The notes under the pieces: generated by a model
Told to the model about the DNA's origin: nothing
Database searches by the model: none
The model's input: only the letters and a program-made list of their open reading frames with translations
Assembly (NCBI GenBank): GCA_029964075.1
Contig: CM057140.1
Location: 12,542,643 to 12,606,642 of the forward strand
Length of the DNA: 64,000 nt
Direction: 5' to 3'
From: Patiria pectinifera
Taxonomy: Eukaryota; Echinodermata; Asteroidea; Valvatida; Asterinidae
Made by a program: the position numbers and the translations under genes
Part shown: piece after piece, positions 1-11,480 of the stretch
Numbering within the stretch: position 1 is the stretch's first letter
How the letters are laid out: each line of letters starts with the position of its first letter

Positions 1-182
1 ACCCTCTCAATATAGCCTCCAAAAAGCTCATAGGCCTCAGATATTTTATAAATTAATTATCAATTGAAACTGTATAGTAAAAATTGTAGACATGTACTGT
101 GTTCAGTTGTATGAATACGGTCTTGTGATTCTCGGTCCCGTTTCAGATTTTTTTTTTTTTGGGCTAGTATGTATCTGAGTAC

Positions 183-321
183 CTGCTAAGACAATCCTGG
201 CCCCCTTGGAGTGGGCGTGGCACATGAGTTTCGGATCGTACTTGGTGTACAGCCCCACCGTGGTGATTTTCGACCAATCGTATTTCTGCCAGTTGCTGTC
301 TTCCACAATGAAAGCGAACAG
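183..321 (-). CDS. CTBS: CTBS coding exon 2 (first part of the GH18 barrel)
   Basis: The exon starts LFAFIVEDSNWQKYDW and runs to SKGARIVLA. These segments match the first beta strand and following loop of GH18 chitobiases. It is 139 nt long and ends in phase 1. The acceptor follows a CTTTACAG tract. Confidence 0.88.
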
Positions 322-1273
322 CTGTAAAGTTGCAATAATATTCTTGGATTAGGTCGGACCAAATCATTACCAATTGTGTGTGTGTTACTGAAAGGGCACA
401 ATTATATTCATGTAGCTTGTCGTTCTCTGGCTTTGTGTCAATAAACTAATTAACATTTTGTTACCAATTAAAATAATTACATAATGTACTAGGCATGTAA
501 TAACTCCCTAGTCATTAAGAGAGCACTTGGATGTGGCATAACAGAGAGGAAAACACCAGCATTTCTGAACATATAATACGCTTTCATTGTTATTTCGGCA
601 ACCTTTAACACTTTGGGAGAATTGGGTTGGTTTTTTTTTTTAGAGGGGCCACTGAAAAATTGCCCCCGTTAATTTTATCCAAGAAAGGGTGTTCTATAAC
701 CAATTGTTTGGGTTAGAATTTCTGTTAAATTGAACCAAAAGTTGAAGTCGTAAAAGACCAAATTAAATTTAGTCTTGTACGACCACAAGTTTTGGTTGAA
801 TTTAACAAATATTCTAAACCAAACAATTGGGTATAGCACAATCCAATTTTGGGTAGTTGCAGTTTTCACCCTTTCTTGGGCAAAAGTAATAACACAGGCA
901 ATTTTTTTCAGTGCACAAATGCTTCCAAAGACACTTAATTCCCACCCCACCCCAAATTTACTCCAGGTTATACGGCAATGTTGGAAATAAAATAACATTT
1001 CGGGAATCTGTTGGCCAGAACCATGCAGGAATAAAATGTAGGGCCCTATGCATAACTTGAATGTAACAAATCATAGGACCTTATACCATTCTGACCCCTA
1101 TTTGAAGTTACCTCTTTCCGTGGCGGTGTCGTGATCAGCTCACATTGCGACGGGTCGGCGCACGGGCAGTCCGCCTCGACCGGCGCGGTGGCACCGTGCC
1201 GTAGACACAGGCAGAGCAGCCATAGTGCCGGTAGAACACCACTCAAAACGCGCAAACGACGGCCTGAAACCAT
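183..1273 (-). CDS. CTBS: di-N-acetylchitobiase (CTBS), 5' part; gene continues past the left edge
   Basis: A lysosomal glycosidase of the GH18 chitinase family that trims the reducing-end GlcNAc from the chitobiose core of N-glycans after glycoprotein breakdown. Two coding exons are visible, 1273-1112 and 321-183. Spliced, they give a signal peptide (about residues 1-30, hydrophobic VLPALWLLCLCL), then CPCADPSQC, then a stretch with YDWSKITTV, YDPKLMCHAHSKGAR and IVLA, which closely resembles the start of mature vertebrate chitobiase. Exon 1 ends in phase 0 at GAG|GTAACT; exon 2 starts after TTTACAG and ends in phase 1 at GCAG|GTACTC. The start at 1273 is chosen because a signal peptide follows directly. 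The catalytic DxxDxDxE segment is encoded downstream and lies outside the window. Intron 1 (322-1111) carries a MITE. Family assignment is from memory of the vertebrate sequence. Confidence 0.88.
650..913. mobile_element. palindromic MITE, CACTGAAAAATTGCC family, copy 1 (CTBS intron 1)
   Basis: The two ends are inverted copies of CACTGAAAAATTGCC and the interior is also largely self-complementary: TTAGAATTTCTGTTAAATT on one arm is matched in reverse on the other. It has no coding capacity. A better preserved copy lies at 46057-46350. I saw no clear target-site duplication here. This copy looks older, with more mismatches between its arms. Confidence 0.75.
1112..1273 (-). CDS. CTBS: CTBS coding exon 1 (signal peptide and CPCADPSQC)
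   Basis: This exon encodes 54 residues from the start Met to PPRKE. It holds the whole signal peptide and the Cys-rich N-terminus of the mature enzyme. It is exactly 162 nt, so the frame closes in phase 0 at the donor. Confidence 0.85.
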
Positions 1274-3400
1274 TTTGCGAGCCCAGTTGTGTGGACTTGC
1301 AGTGTAACTACCCGGAATAAACCTTCGAAGTGAAGTTAATGCTTCAGATCAGAGTTCAATCATTATTTGAACAGTATACGCCGACTATCAAAAATCCCCC
1401 AAAATATGCACGCCTTCTCTTAACTCGTGACCAAAGTTCCTATAGCGCCGCTTGCTCGTGACATCGATCGCTCTATTTGCTTGCAAGATATACAGTAACC
1501 ATCAAAGTGTGCTGAACTTTTGTTACTTTGTATTATAACATTAATTATGTTCCTTGTTCACTGTAAGCTTCTTCATAATTTTCATGACAGATTTCCTCTT
1601 TAGCCTGTTGAAGATATTTTCGGTAACTTGGATATACTTTATTGAGCACGTGTAACGTTTACTTTTTACAGCACAACAATGGCAAGTTTTTAATCTGCCA
1701 AAAAAAATGAGGACTTTGGTCCAGTTGGCTTTCTACCGATAAATGGTGACGTGTCCAGATTAGGTTGAATCAACTCTTTTCAGAGTTTATTTGAGATCCC
1801 CTTAGCTGACCCCTGACCCCTACACTCGTTTCAAGCACTCTACCAAAGGGCGCAGGATCTTCGAGCTCTATTTATGATATTTCTGTGCGATCACTTCCCA
1901 TGAGTTTGTTCAAGGGAATAGCTTTTATCCTTTTTCGCTCGTCCTCACCGCCCTCTTCCCAAGGGCGCTTGTGGTGGCTAAGTCGCTTGTACAAAGATCT
2001 CCACCGAAACGCAATGCTTTGTGGACAGCTTACTGCGAGAGGGCGGCACAGAATGCACCTAGGCCTACATCTTGTGTGAAAGGGGCATACACACACGGGA
2101 AAAAAAACTGTCCGCGTCAGCCGGCAAACAGTTTGTCCAATGAAAATGAGAACTCGTTGACCACTGGTTAAAATGATCCAATGAGAGCTCGAAGTGAATA
2201 GCCCCCACTGGCCCTTGGGATAAGGTGATGGGGACGAGCAAACTCTTATCAGAGCCGTCAATATGATAACGTCGGTTAGGTGGGAACCAGCGATGTTAAT
2301 GCGACCAGTGCGCAACCCTTGACGTATGACCCCAAAGAACAGCGCCACCAAGCGTCTAAATGATGATTTGTACTCGTTCGTTTTTCTCGTTATTACGTAA
2401 TTCATTTATTTATGTGAAAACAAAACCTACAACATCGAAGAACAGACCTGAACCGGGGCGTAGACTCTTCGTGGAAAAATACCGGTACCCTACACCCCTT
2501 ACAAACAATTCCTACAAAAACAAACATTCCGAAAATGTTTGTCATGTGCAACCGATGCATCACCGGTATAATCAAAGAGCAAGAAATGTAATAGTTTTCA
2601 TTTATTAATTAAAACAAAATTATAGACACCTAGTAGAAAAAAACGATTGAAGATATAAGGCACGTGAATGCGCATTTGGAGTGCAATTATTTTGCTTCAT
2701 GAATAATCTTTTATTTTTTTCATTTGTTCACTAAAACATTAAAATGTTTGTCATTCTTTTGGAAATTAAATAGCTTCTATTAGCTTGTTTACTTCGGACA
2801 ATATTCTAAAGGAAGAGGAAGAGGCCACAGCTGGCCCCCAACAAAAGTTTTCTTCTCCCCAAAAGGGCCTCACAAATATTGATTATTTATCAACTTAGCT
2901 CTCTTTACCCCCAAATTGTGGATCTTGAACAGGATTGGTTCATTCCATTTCCAGTGGCATATGCCTAAATCTGTGACGGCCAGTGGGGGGATGGGGGGCC
3001 TAAAATCCAACAATTGCCCGGCCGGGGAATTTCGAAAAGGGGGAAGGGGAGGGGGGCTGGACACTGCATTACACTAGGGGGCGCTGCTCATGATACACAT
3101 GTACATCTTTATGTATATGCTCTTGCTTACATCAAAACGGCGCATTTTAACTTTTGAACTTTTTTGAACTACATTTTGGTTGTTGGAAAGTTCGAGAAAA
3201 AAAATACCTCGAAATCCGCATTTTTGTTTTGGTTTCTCTCATCACGAAAAAAGTTAGGGAATGATTCAATAGCCCATCCCCTTGTCAAAAAGTGGGGTAT
3301 ATATACCCCACACCCACCCCCCGGATTTACGCCCCTGTCCATATCGTAATACCCCTTCCTATATACGCCCCGCCTCCCCGAGAGTGAGGGGCTTTCCCAC
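1274..3400. other. intergenic: CTBS 5' flank and unassigned DNA
   Basis: The first 200 bases or so upstream of the CTBS start (to about 1500) should hold its promoter, but I see no clear TATA box. A 177-codon open frame on the minus strand (1872-2405) has no recognisable domain and shares its bases with plus-strand frames, so I do not call it. GATA-type words (CTTATCAG, TGATAACG) occur near 2247-2270. The stretch 2950-3400 is rich in G runs and C runs. Confidence 0.4.
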
Positions 3401-3489
3401 TTTTTAACCGGGCCACGCAATCGATCGCTGTTGGTCTCGCAACACTGCATGCTCTGGCGTGCCACAATATGCGCATATGCATACACTGC

Positions 3490-3534
3490 AACTGGTGCGC
3501 AGTTCGCCGTTTCCGCCATTTTGCGACCGAAGCA
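3490..3534 (+). promoter_or_regulatory. candidate promoter and non-coding first exon, possibly of the PLAC8-like gene
   Basis: A YY1-type start-site motif, CCGCCATTTTG (3513-3523), lies 11 bases before a good splice donor, GCA|GTAAGT (GT at 3535). This pairing is common at TATA-less metazoan promoters. The nearest downstream plus-strand acceptor with a strong pyrimidine tract is at about 8095 (TTTTTATTTCTTAAG), 30 bases before the PLAC8 start codon, so the two could be joined across a 4.5 kb intron. This is inference; no transcript evidence is available. Confidence 0.3.
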
Positions 3535-6365
3535 GTAAGTCTACGGAATACACAACAACTTCGTCACCATATTGTCACTTTTTTGGTGAGTATGAACCAC
3601 GCTGTTACAATTCATCGCAAGCTGTGTCGAAGCATCTCTCTCCTCTTTCTTATAGATTACTTTGTTGCATTTGAATGTGTGAATACAGATGAGATTTCTT
3701 TAGTCGCCATATGCACGTTTGTGGCGAATTTATATACCACCATTACCAGTATTGTATTGTTGTTCAATCATCATTGCCATTCGTACTTATGCTAGTCTGG
3801 CGCACGTAACCCTATCTTAATACGTGATATAAACAGCGTTCGCCCATCAGGAAGTTCACAATTATTAGGGCCTAATCTAAAGAGACGTATTTTCTTACAA
3901 AAGATTTCAGACGAAGTCCCAGTGTGAAACTGGTTGTGGAGGAGTTGGGAGGAACAGAACACAGCAGATGCTGTACGCGAAACTATTAACTTTTATTAAC
4001 TTTTTCTTGCTCTCTTCTTGATTAAGCCTTGTTTTAAATGTGAAGACCTATCTAAGACCTATCTTCTAGTTCGAAGCCGAGGATATCAGGATAATTTTTT
4101 TTTTATTTTATAATTTATTTTAAAAAAAAAAATCAAAATCATCCCTGCCATAATTGGCATGAAGGCTGGCATAATTGGCACTTGTTAAGGGAAACCGTTA
4201 TTAGCAAAAACTATACTGTTCATCCATATGAATGATTATTCCCGAATACCATATAAACCAGCAACTAGGTTGGTGAGTAGTTTCAATCTATGTTTACAGG
4301 TACCACAAGGTAAAAAGCATTAAAAGCTGTTGACATCACAACCCCTGCTGAGAGCCAAAAGCTCAAGTTTAGCACCCAAAAGCACACGGAGCTGCTCGAC
4401 TAGCTTCGGGCAACATATTCCAGGGAATATACGATATAATGGCTCCTGGATTGAAGTTCAATGAATACACCCATGTTAACACAATTGTCAAGTTTGAAAA
4501 CTTGGTCCGATAAGGGGCCATTCAGAATTTTCAGTGTTTTAAATTTTCGACTTTTTTTCCAAGTCACAAATTCACAATATTACAAACATTTCATTGAGTA
4601 CATTATCGCAGGCATGATTCTGAAGTACATGTACATGAAGGTCATAAACGATGACATTAAGTGGATATTGCGCTCATTCCCTTGTTTAGAACCCACAGAA
4701 CAGAACCTTTAAACTCAGCTGAGGGTGGATGTTAGACCACTTTGGTTTGGGATTAAAGCGGGATTGTTTCCTAAAAGGTTGCAAAAATGTTGAGAAAACT
4801 TGCTAATTATGAGTGATTTAGCATTTTCTTTTTTGCGGAGAGTGCATATGGGAATCAAAATCGTGAATGATTCAATTTTCATGCATAACAGAGTTCGATA
4901 AAAAAAAATCATCTGTAAATTCGATAAGTTGTTTTTGTTCTGCACGAACTGATTCGATAGACATATGTTTCCGTCGGCAAAACATTGACGTATCGTAAAA
5001 GAAAAATGTGTGATTTGTTGTATTCACTTCTTGTATTTGATATTGAATACATTTTCTATCCTTCTAATTTACTTGATCAAGTGATGCAGAGTCAAGTTAA
5101 TTAGGCCTATGTTGCAGCTGCTCCTCCCTAAATGTCGTGTTTGAGGACGAACCCGGATATCATTCCTGCCAACCCCCCCCCCCAAGAAAACGAAATTCCA
5201 ACACACGAACTACGATTTGCATGAGTGGTCGAGTTCCAACGACATGTATTGCATATTGGTATTGGTACACCGTGAAATATAAGCCTATTGTGAGGGAATT
5301 CTTTTCATCACAATGGATGCCTGTGCAGACTGGTACGGAGTTAAAAAATGCCATAAAATACGCAAACAGGCTCAAGGCCATGACCCCAGTATTATACTCG
5401 GGCCGAGTGAGATGATCATGTGACCGGATTCAGATAGATCCACTTGAACTTGGATGGAACAGGCCTCCTGTAGCGCTATGTGTGTGCATGTGTGTTTTGA
5501 GAGAAAATGTACACATCCGCTATAAAAAGAGTCCGCATATATTGACTCTTTTGAGAGTCAATATAGCCACGACTGTTAAAAATATAGCATAGAACGGTTA
5601 TTCTGCGCAAACCAAATGTTTGCAGAATATTTGTGACGTCATAATTTTTTTTTCTTTATCTGTCGATGCGTCACGCAACAGAAAATGTCAATTTTTGCAA
5701 AGAAAATGTTTGCTTCTGATAAAAAATCCGGTTCGTGTTTAGATTTGATTAATGACATGTAGTCTATAGACGTACATGCTCTTCCAGTTTGTATGGAAAC
5801 CTCCCCCAGCCCCGCCCTCCCCCGCAATGAAAAAAAAGAATGATTAAATATTTCGGTACAGAAGTTCGTGGGATATTTAATCTGAAGTATATAGTTTATT
5901 AACACTTTCATGTGTTTTACGGGAAATTTCAATGTGTCATTAATTTCTTTTTTTTTAAATTGCACACTAGGACGACGAATTTCACTTTTAATCTTTAATT
6001 CATGATAAAATACAGATTGAATTGAATTGAATACGTTGGGGTCGAAATATAGATTGGCAAGCTGCTTATCTTTAATGAAATCAATGGATTTGCTTAAAAT
6101 GCTTTAATTTTACATTTTCCTAATGTCATTGTAAATTATGCTAGATTCTAGACTGAATTAAGCTTATTATTATTTTCTTTTTCCGTTTTTAGTTGTTGAC
6201 CTTATAGGTCCTTCTATTTGAAACTCCATCTGTACATGTTTTTTTTTTTAAAGGTTGAGGAAATAAGCGGGTATACTTTTGATAATTTAATTGAGGTGAT
6301 ATTCCACGTGATATTTTTGTGAAAGATTATTAGACTACAACTAAAGGACGAGGCGATCGGTCATG

Positions 6366-6525
6366 GGCGTCGCCAGAATTTTTTCTAGAGGGGGGCAAAA
6401 AAAAATTTTGCCAAAAAATGCTTGTATTTCTCAACACATTCTCGACTTATCAGTTTTAGAGGGGGGCAGGGACATTTTGCTCCTCCCCCCCCAATTTTTT
6501 ATTTTTATACCCCTTTTTCCTCTCG

Positions 6526-6591
<66 letters not shown>

Positions 6592-6630
6592 CCCCCACCC
6601 CCCCCCCCCCCCCTCCCCCCACCATGCGAT
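6366..6630. repeat. low-complexity block with a ~60-base poly-T run and a C-rich tail
   Basis: The block begins GGGCGTCGCCAGAATTTTTT, passes through GGGGGGCA runs and then has an uninterrupted T run (about 6531-6589) followed by a C-rich stretch. The long Lys-rich, Phe-rich or Gly-rich frames here are artefacts of the homopolymers. GGGGGGCAAAA-type tracts recur elsewhere (for example 23196-23210). Confidence 0.8.
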
Positions 6631-8124
6631 CGGTCCCCCAACCTTAATAGACTTTTTTTCAAGGAAGCTTTGAGTGATCTTTCTCACAAATGTTTTCAGT
6701 GAGCAAATTTTGGGTTTACAAGTTGAACGGATAGTCCCTATACTGAAGAGCGTGTGTCTAAACTGACATCACAGCAACTGCGCCCAAAGTTGTCAGAAAA
6801 AAACGTGGAACATCTTTCAACCGAAAAGGGATGCCTCGTAATTTTCATACATTTCATGTGATCTACACACGTTCCGTGTAAAATCGTGTCATGGTCCCTT
6901 TAACGTATCCATACTTTTTCTTTGCAAAATCCTTGTGCAGTTTTGCTGGGAGTAAATAATGCCCTTTAAGGTAAAGAGTAGATCATTAATTTTGTCATAT
7001 GTGATTTGTTTCGTTTGAAGCAACAAGAGTGCTCAAAATCTAAAGACGGGTGCTTAAGACCCCCAAAAAGTCTCCGGTTTCTGGTATGGAGCTTGCCCCA
7101 AAAGTGGTGCGGCGACGCGGCTTTTTTTTTCCCCCCTTTTTTTTTCTTCTTCAAATGTTGGCTGATGACTGCAAATGGTGCCAGACTGAATTTAGTGTTT
7201 AGAGTTCAGAGAGGCCACATAAAGCTCATACTCGATCGTACCCCCATCTAAAAACACGTTAAAATTGTGCAGCAGCAGGATTCCAGTCAAACCAGTGAGT
7301 TTGGCGGTTTTGAGACATCATCTTTCATTGAAAAAAAAATACTTTTTCATTTTGCCGACGCGCCTGGCTACGGTGACGCGCGCGCAAACCAGAAACCGGA
7401 GACTTTTTTTTTTTGGCCTAACAATTACCCGGATGAAGTTTTAACTCTGTTAATGCTGTCCATTCCGAGAAACCCATATTCTAGGATCTCGATTTCAATT
7501 CAAAACTTGCCGAGTCATATTTTGAAATGCGCCCGAAATCTGCATCCGGAAAACGTTCTCATTCAGCCGATTGCAGCTACGCGATGTCACGCATTGAACC
7601 ATCGAATAACAATAGCAACCGCGCGTGCGTGGGTGTCGTGTACGGATTCACGGATTCGTCCAATCACAAACCAACTAAACGGAAATGTCCAAAATGTGTC
7701 ACTCTGACTTATCTTTGGAAATGGCCTTCTTTTATTGTTTTCTCCAAAATGACAGCATGGCAGAAGGAATAATTTTACAGGGAGTTTAGTGCCATTTTAC
7801 TATCTTTAAAACAAGTAAGCTTGTTGGTAATGATTTGGCCACTCACTTTTTGGATAGCTACAAATGATCTACTGTACCTTTAAAACTGACAAAGACTTTC
7901 AGTCTCAGCTTGACAAGGCAGAAAGCGGAAGGCAAAGTAAAAGATTCACTTCTCAAATTAGATCCAACAAATCATAATAAAAGCCTTCTGTCACTTTTGC
8001 TCTCACCACGAGTAAAGATAATTACTATTTTTCAGTAGACCCTCAGTAATTGTTTTCTTTTGGTTTTTGTTTTGGTTGTCTTTTTATTTCTTAAGAATAA
8101 AGAAGTGTTTCCTACGGTACAGTC

Positions 8125-8256
8125 ATGGACGGCGGGGGCGCAGTTATCAAGCAACCAATGGGACAAGTGGGCTACCCGGACGATGTGGCATTGCATATGC
8201 AGCCCGCTCCGATGACCACGCTGGTGACTACTCAGCCTACCACGACTACCGTTTTC
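8125..8256 (+). CDS. PLAC8-like coding exon 1
   Basis: It encodes 44 residues from MDGGGAVIKQP to QPTTTTVF, low in complexity and without Cys. It ends in phase 0 at TTC|GTACGA. Upstream, TTTATTTCTTAAG at about 8095 looks like an acceptor, so the exon may begin in 5' UTR there. Confidence 0.75.
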
Positions 8257-10464
8257 GTACGAATCTTCATAATTGCAATCGCTACTTAGAAAAAAATATC
8301 ATACAAATATATTTCTTAAGGGCATTCATAGAGATGGGCAGATTTTCATTGTTCAATTTTGAGGCTCAAGTTATGTATTTGCAAGGAGGCTCGTTGGTAC
8401 GAAGTCACAAGTAGTTTAGGCCTATTGCTTGTAAATGGAGATATAAACTATGATTAAATTGATGTCAAGATATGTATTTTCGGAAATGAAAGTCTGTAGT
8501 TGCAAACAAACTTTGACATAGGTTTGTTTTCACTTTTTCATATTGTTCTCTGCAAAACGAACTTGTTATACTGTGGACTTTACTTTTACAAATACATATC
8601 CAAAAGAAAACTCAACTTTTAATCCTTTTTGGGGGGGGGGCTTCAACCTTTTACAGGCTTTAATAGCTTTGTAACCTGACGGCACGCTATCACACGTTCA
8701 TGCTAAGACGCCTTAGAGTGGGGTGAACAATGCGGAACTGACTGCAAATCTTTGTCTTGTCTTTTATCTGAGCAAAGCTACGTTTTTCGGCCTGTGTGGA
8801 GTGTGATTTCATAGTATTTCTAGTTGATCAATCCGAAGAAAAAAAATTGATAATTGAGCACAATCGTCTTTGGCTCATTCAATGTAAATTTTAGGGTCGA
8901 AAGTGTGACATATTTCCTCTTCCTGTTACCTCGGTACAGTCGTACTTTGTTATTTGCCATTCAAGTAGGCCTATACTTACAAATGTATAGTTGGTAGTTT
9001 GCTATTCATAATCACTCTTGGAGGACGACTGCTAGAAAGGATTGCACCAGAATCATAAAATCATAGATGTCAGATGTAACAGAGACAGGGGAAAAAAGTG
9101 GACCCCAAATTTATAGAATGACCGTGTATCGTTTCCCACTTTGATTAGATGACGCAGACTGACTTCTTGCACCCACGTGGCATACCACGTGACTGGTCCA
9201 CGCCCCTCTGCGGCTGCTTCGAGGACATGATTGGATGTAAGTATTTCGTTCTCCAATTTCCGTACAGAAGTACCCCCTCAACGGTGAAAATGAGAGAATG
9301 AAGGGCATACAATGAGCGCCATGGCTTATTTAATATCAGTTTCACGGGCAGGCTCAAATAAATTGTACAGCATCCATGCATGCCAACCTTTTTTATTAAA
9401 GTGGCTTAGCACAGATGGTGCATTTGAAAACAACCGTATTAAGAATACAAACCGAAGTTGGAAAGAAACGAGAGATCAGAAAAATTTGGTTCAGATGCAA
9501 ATTGCAACAATGGAAAAGGTCCATCTGTTTTCTCCGAAAACAGATAATTTGAAGCTTTGTACGGTTTAGAACGTCAGTCAAACTTCTGAAACCTCGCCAA
9601 TCTTTCACAGAACACCACACATTCTCCCAAATCCCAATCAAAATCTAATTAAAAATCTGGGGAAAAGGGGAACATTCTCCATAAAAGACGCCCATTTTGC
9701 ACCATTGTCTGCGATCTATTCTTGTCAAGATTTTTTTTTTTTTTGTGGAAAATTAAAAACGAATATTTAAGCGGCCAGTTTGAGTTTTGATCTCGTCAAC
9801 ATGAGTTTGGCTCCGTACTCCACAGGTCTGTGTGCCTTCTTCTGTTTTCCTTGCTATGAGTGCCACGTGTCCTCCAAGATGGGCGAAAACTGCTGCATGC
9901 CTTTCTGCGTGCCTCACGCCACCATGGTTATGAGGGCGCACGTCCGTGGACGCCATAACATCCAGGTATGCGATCCTATATCCCAGTATATCGTTAGACA
10001 ATTTGCCACAGACAAAACTGATAAATCCCCACACTTCAATTTCTTTTTAAAATAATACTCGGGACTCTCACAGGTGTTCAGGCTAGGCCGTATAGCCAGG
10101 TATTTCGAACGAAGCCGTAATACCAGGCACAGTATAGAGCGTGCGCAGTGCCGAGGACTGTATCACGTGCCGGCAACGGTCCAATGAGGATCGCATAAAG
10201 CATTGGGGTTTCTACCGCTAGTTCACACTGCACGGCGTTGTCAGTTTGCAACTAGGACGGATATCGGTATTTCGACAATCGGCATTTCGAGTTCTGTAGG
10301 CTGATTCAGACTCCATTTTGATAACGATTTTGGGGAACTTCCTTTCTAATTTCCAGGGCTCGTTGATCAACGATTGTTGCACCACTGCGTTTTGCTCCTA
10401 TTGCGCCCTGGCTCAGGTTTCCCGTGAGATTGACAACATGCAGAGCGGACGGGTTGCTCCGTAG
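8125..10464 (+). CDS. PLAC8 / cornifelin-like Cys-rich protein, 4 coding exons, complete
   Basis: Small Cys-rich protein of the PLAC8 family (placenta-specific 8, cornifelin; Pfam PLAC8), usually membrane- or envelope-associated; its biochemical role here is unknown. Exons: 8125-8256, 9158-9236, 9826-9965 and 10357-10464. Phases (0, 1, 0) join cleanly to 152 residues. A Pro/Thr-rich N-terminus (about 1-56) precedes the PLAC8 domain (about 57-145): RDWSTPLCGCFEDMIG, then CLCAFFCFPCYECHVSSKMG, GENCC, HVRGRHNIQGSLINDC and FCSYCALAQVSREI. The WSxxLCxC opening, the CxxCxxCxxS-like block and the closing CxxCxxxQxxREI are family hallmarks. Exon 2 is only 79 nt; I placed it because it supplies the missing W-x-T-x-L start of the domain and completes a TGT codon with exon 3. 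A polyadenylation signal lies about 300 bases downstream. Confidence 0.85.
9158..9236 (+). CDS. PLAC8-like coding exon 2 (start of the Cys-rich domain)
   Basis: Acceptor GACGCAG at 9157 is followed by TDFLHPRGIPRDWSTPLCGC FEDMIG, then the donor T|GTAAGT in phase 1. The acceptor has a weak pyrimidine tract, but the frame and the family motif both require this exon. Confidence 0.72.
9826..9965 (+). CDS. PLAC8-like coding exon 3 (Cys-rich core)
   Basis: It begins with the last two bases of a Cys codon and encodes LCAFFCFPCYECHVSSKMGE NCC through RGRHNIQ, ending in phase 0 at CAG|GTATGC. Six of its Cys residues are in family-typical spacing. Confidence 0.88.
10357..10464 (+). CDS. PLAC8-like coding exon 4 (C-terminus)
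   Basis: After TTTCCAG it encodes GSLINDCCTTAFCSYCALAQ VSREIDNMQSGRVAP and then TAG. The CxxCALxQxxREI ending is typical of PLAC8 and cornifelin. Confidence 0.88.
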   Translation, partial: GSLINDCCTTAFCSYCALAQVSREIDNMQSGRVAP

Positions 10465-10771
10465 ATCCTGTCAAGAACATCGATCGCGAGCCAACTGAAC
10501 GGAGGCAACTAGAATCCAACAGCTGGATGACGACACAGCTTTTTGCTGGTGATTTAATTGTCGTTGTAATTATTGTTGCAGTTTTGGTAGTGGTTTTTTT
10601 TTTATTATTATTATTTTTTTAGGGAGGACTACAAAGGAGTGACACGTTTGGTTTAACCCCACCACCGGATCCCAAACCACGCTAACTCTGTTTTTTTTTT
10701 CACTTATCGCCTCACGTAGACCGAGCATAACATGGCTGTAGGCCATATTATGGTTGATTGATTCATCGGGG

Positions 10772-10777
10772 AATAAA
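10772..10777 (+). terminator. polyadenylation signal AATAAA of the PLAC8-like gene
   Basis: A canonical AATAAA lies 308 bases after the PLAC8 stop codon, on the same strand and before the tandem duplication. It is the first canonical hexamer downstream that I noticed. Confidence 0.5.
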
Positions 10778-11480
10778 ATAATACAAGCTGGTACATTTAC
10801 AATACAGTATACATGTATACAGGTGCTGGGTTAAACAGTTTTATGAAAACGTTATTTTTTTTAGAGGTTACTGGCATACATTCGGAGCAGGTGAACTTGT
10901 GGAATTTTGACGTCATTCTTGTTGCATTCTGAACTGGGACATATCCATGTAGTAGCCCAGCACAGAATTTTTGCTCAGCAAAACAAACTTAAAGGGAATG
11001 TACAACATTTGCTTTTGCTGCAATTTTCAGAAATAAATGGATTTGGAGGATTAGTATGTTATAGCAAATATTGTTAAAATGACTTGTTTCACGTTTTGGG
11101 CTTGTAGATGCTGGAAAAACCAAGAAAACCAATCATGTTCTTTTAATCTGGTTCCCTGACCCCACTTAAGATGAAACGGAGCAATTTATATACTTTGGGG
11201 AATTGTAAAGTCAGAGAATCAGTCTAGCAGACTTGTACCCCTTCACAGGTGTGTAATCATTGCAAAGAAAACGCGGAATAACTAATTATGAAAATGTTAG
11301 GAGCAGTTTCTGAAGGAAAAAAAAACAGTTTTCTCCAACGCTGGTCAGCCGACCAGCATTGGAAAAATACCATTTTTCTTGAAAATGACAGCACACCAGG
11401 AGCCACGATTTTACAGGATGCTTTAGACTGTCATTCCCTAACAATCCAGTAAGATATCTCGTGATAATTTGATAATTTCG

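Noticed and set aside
1872-2405. 177-codon open frame on the minus strand
   Set aside because: No known motif, and overlapping plus-strand frames are equally open; no supporting splice or promoter signals.
3169-3795. Overlapping frames of 108-116 codons around 3.2-3.8 kb
   Set aside because: No motif on either strand. The segment is better explained by a promoter-like YY1/donor signature and simple C-rich sequence.
6431-6687. Lys-rich, Gly-rich and Phe-rich frames
   Set aside because: They arise from the poly-T and poly-C homopolymers.
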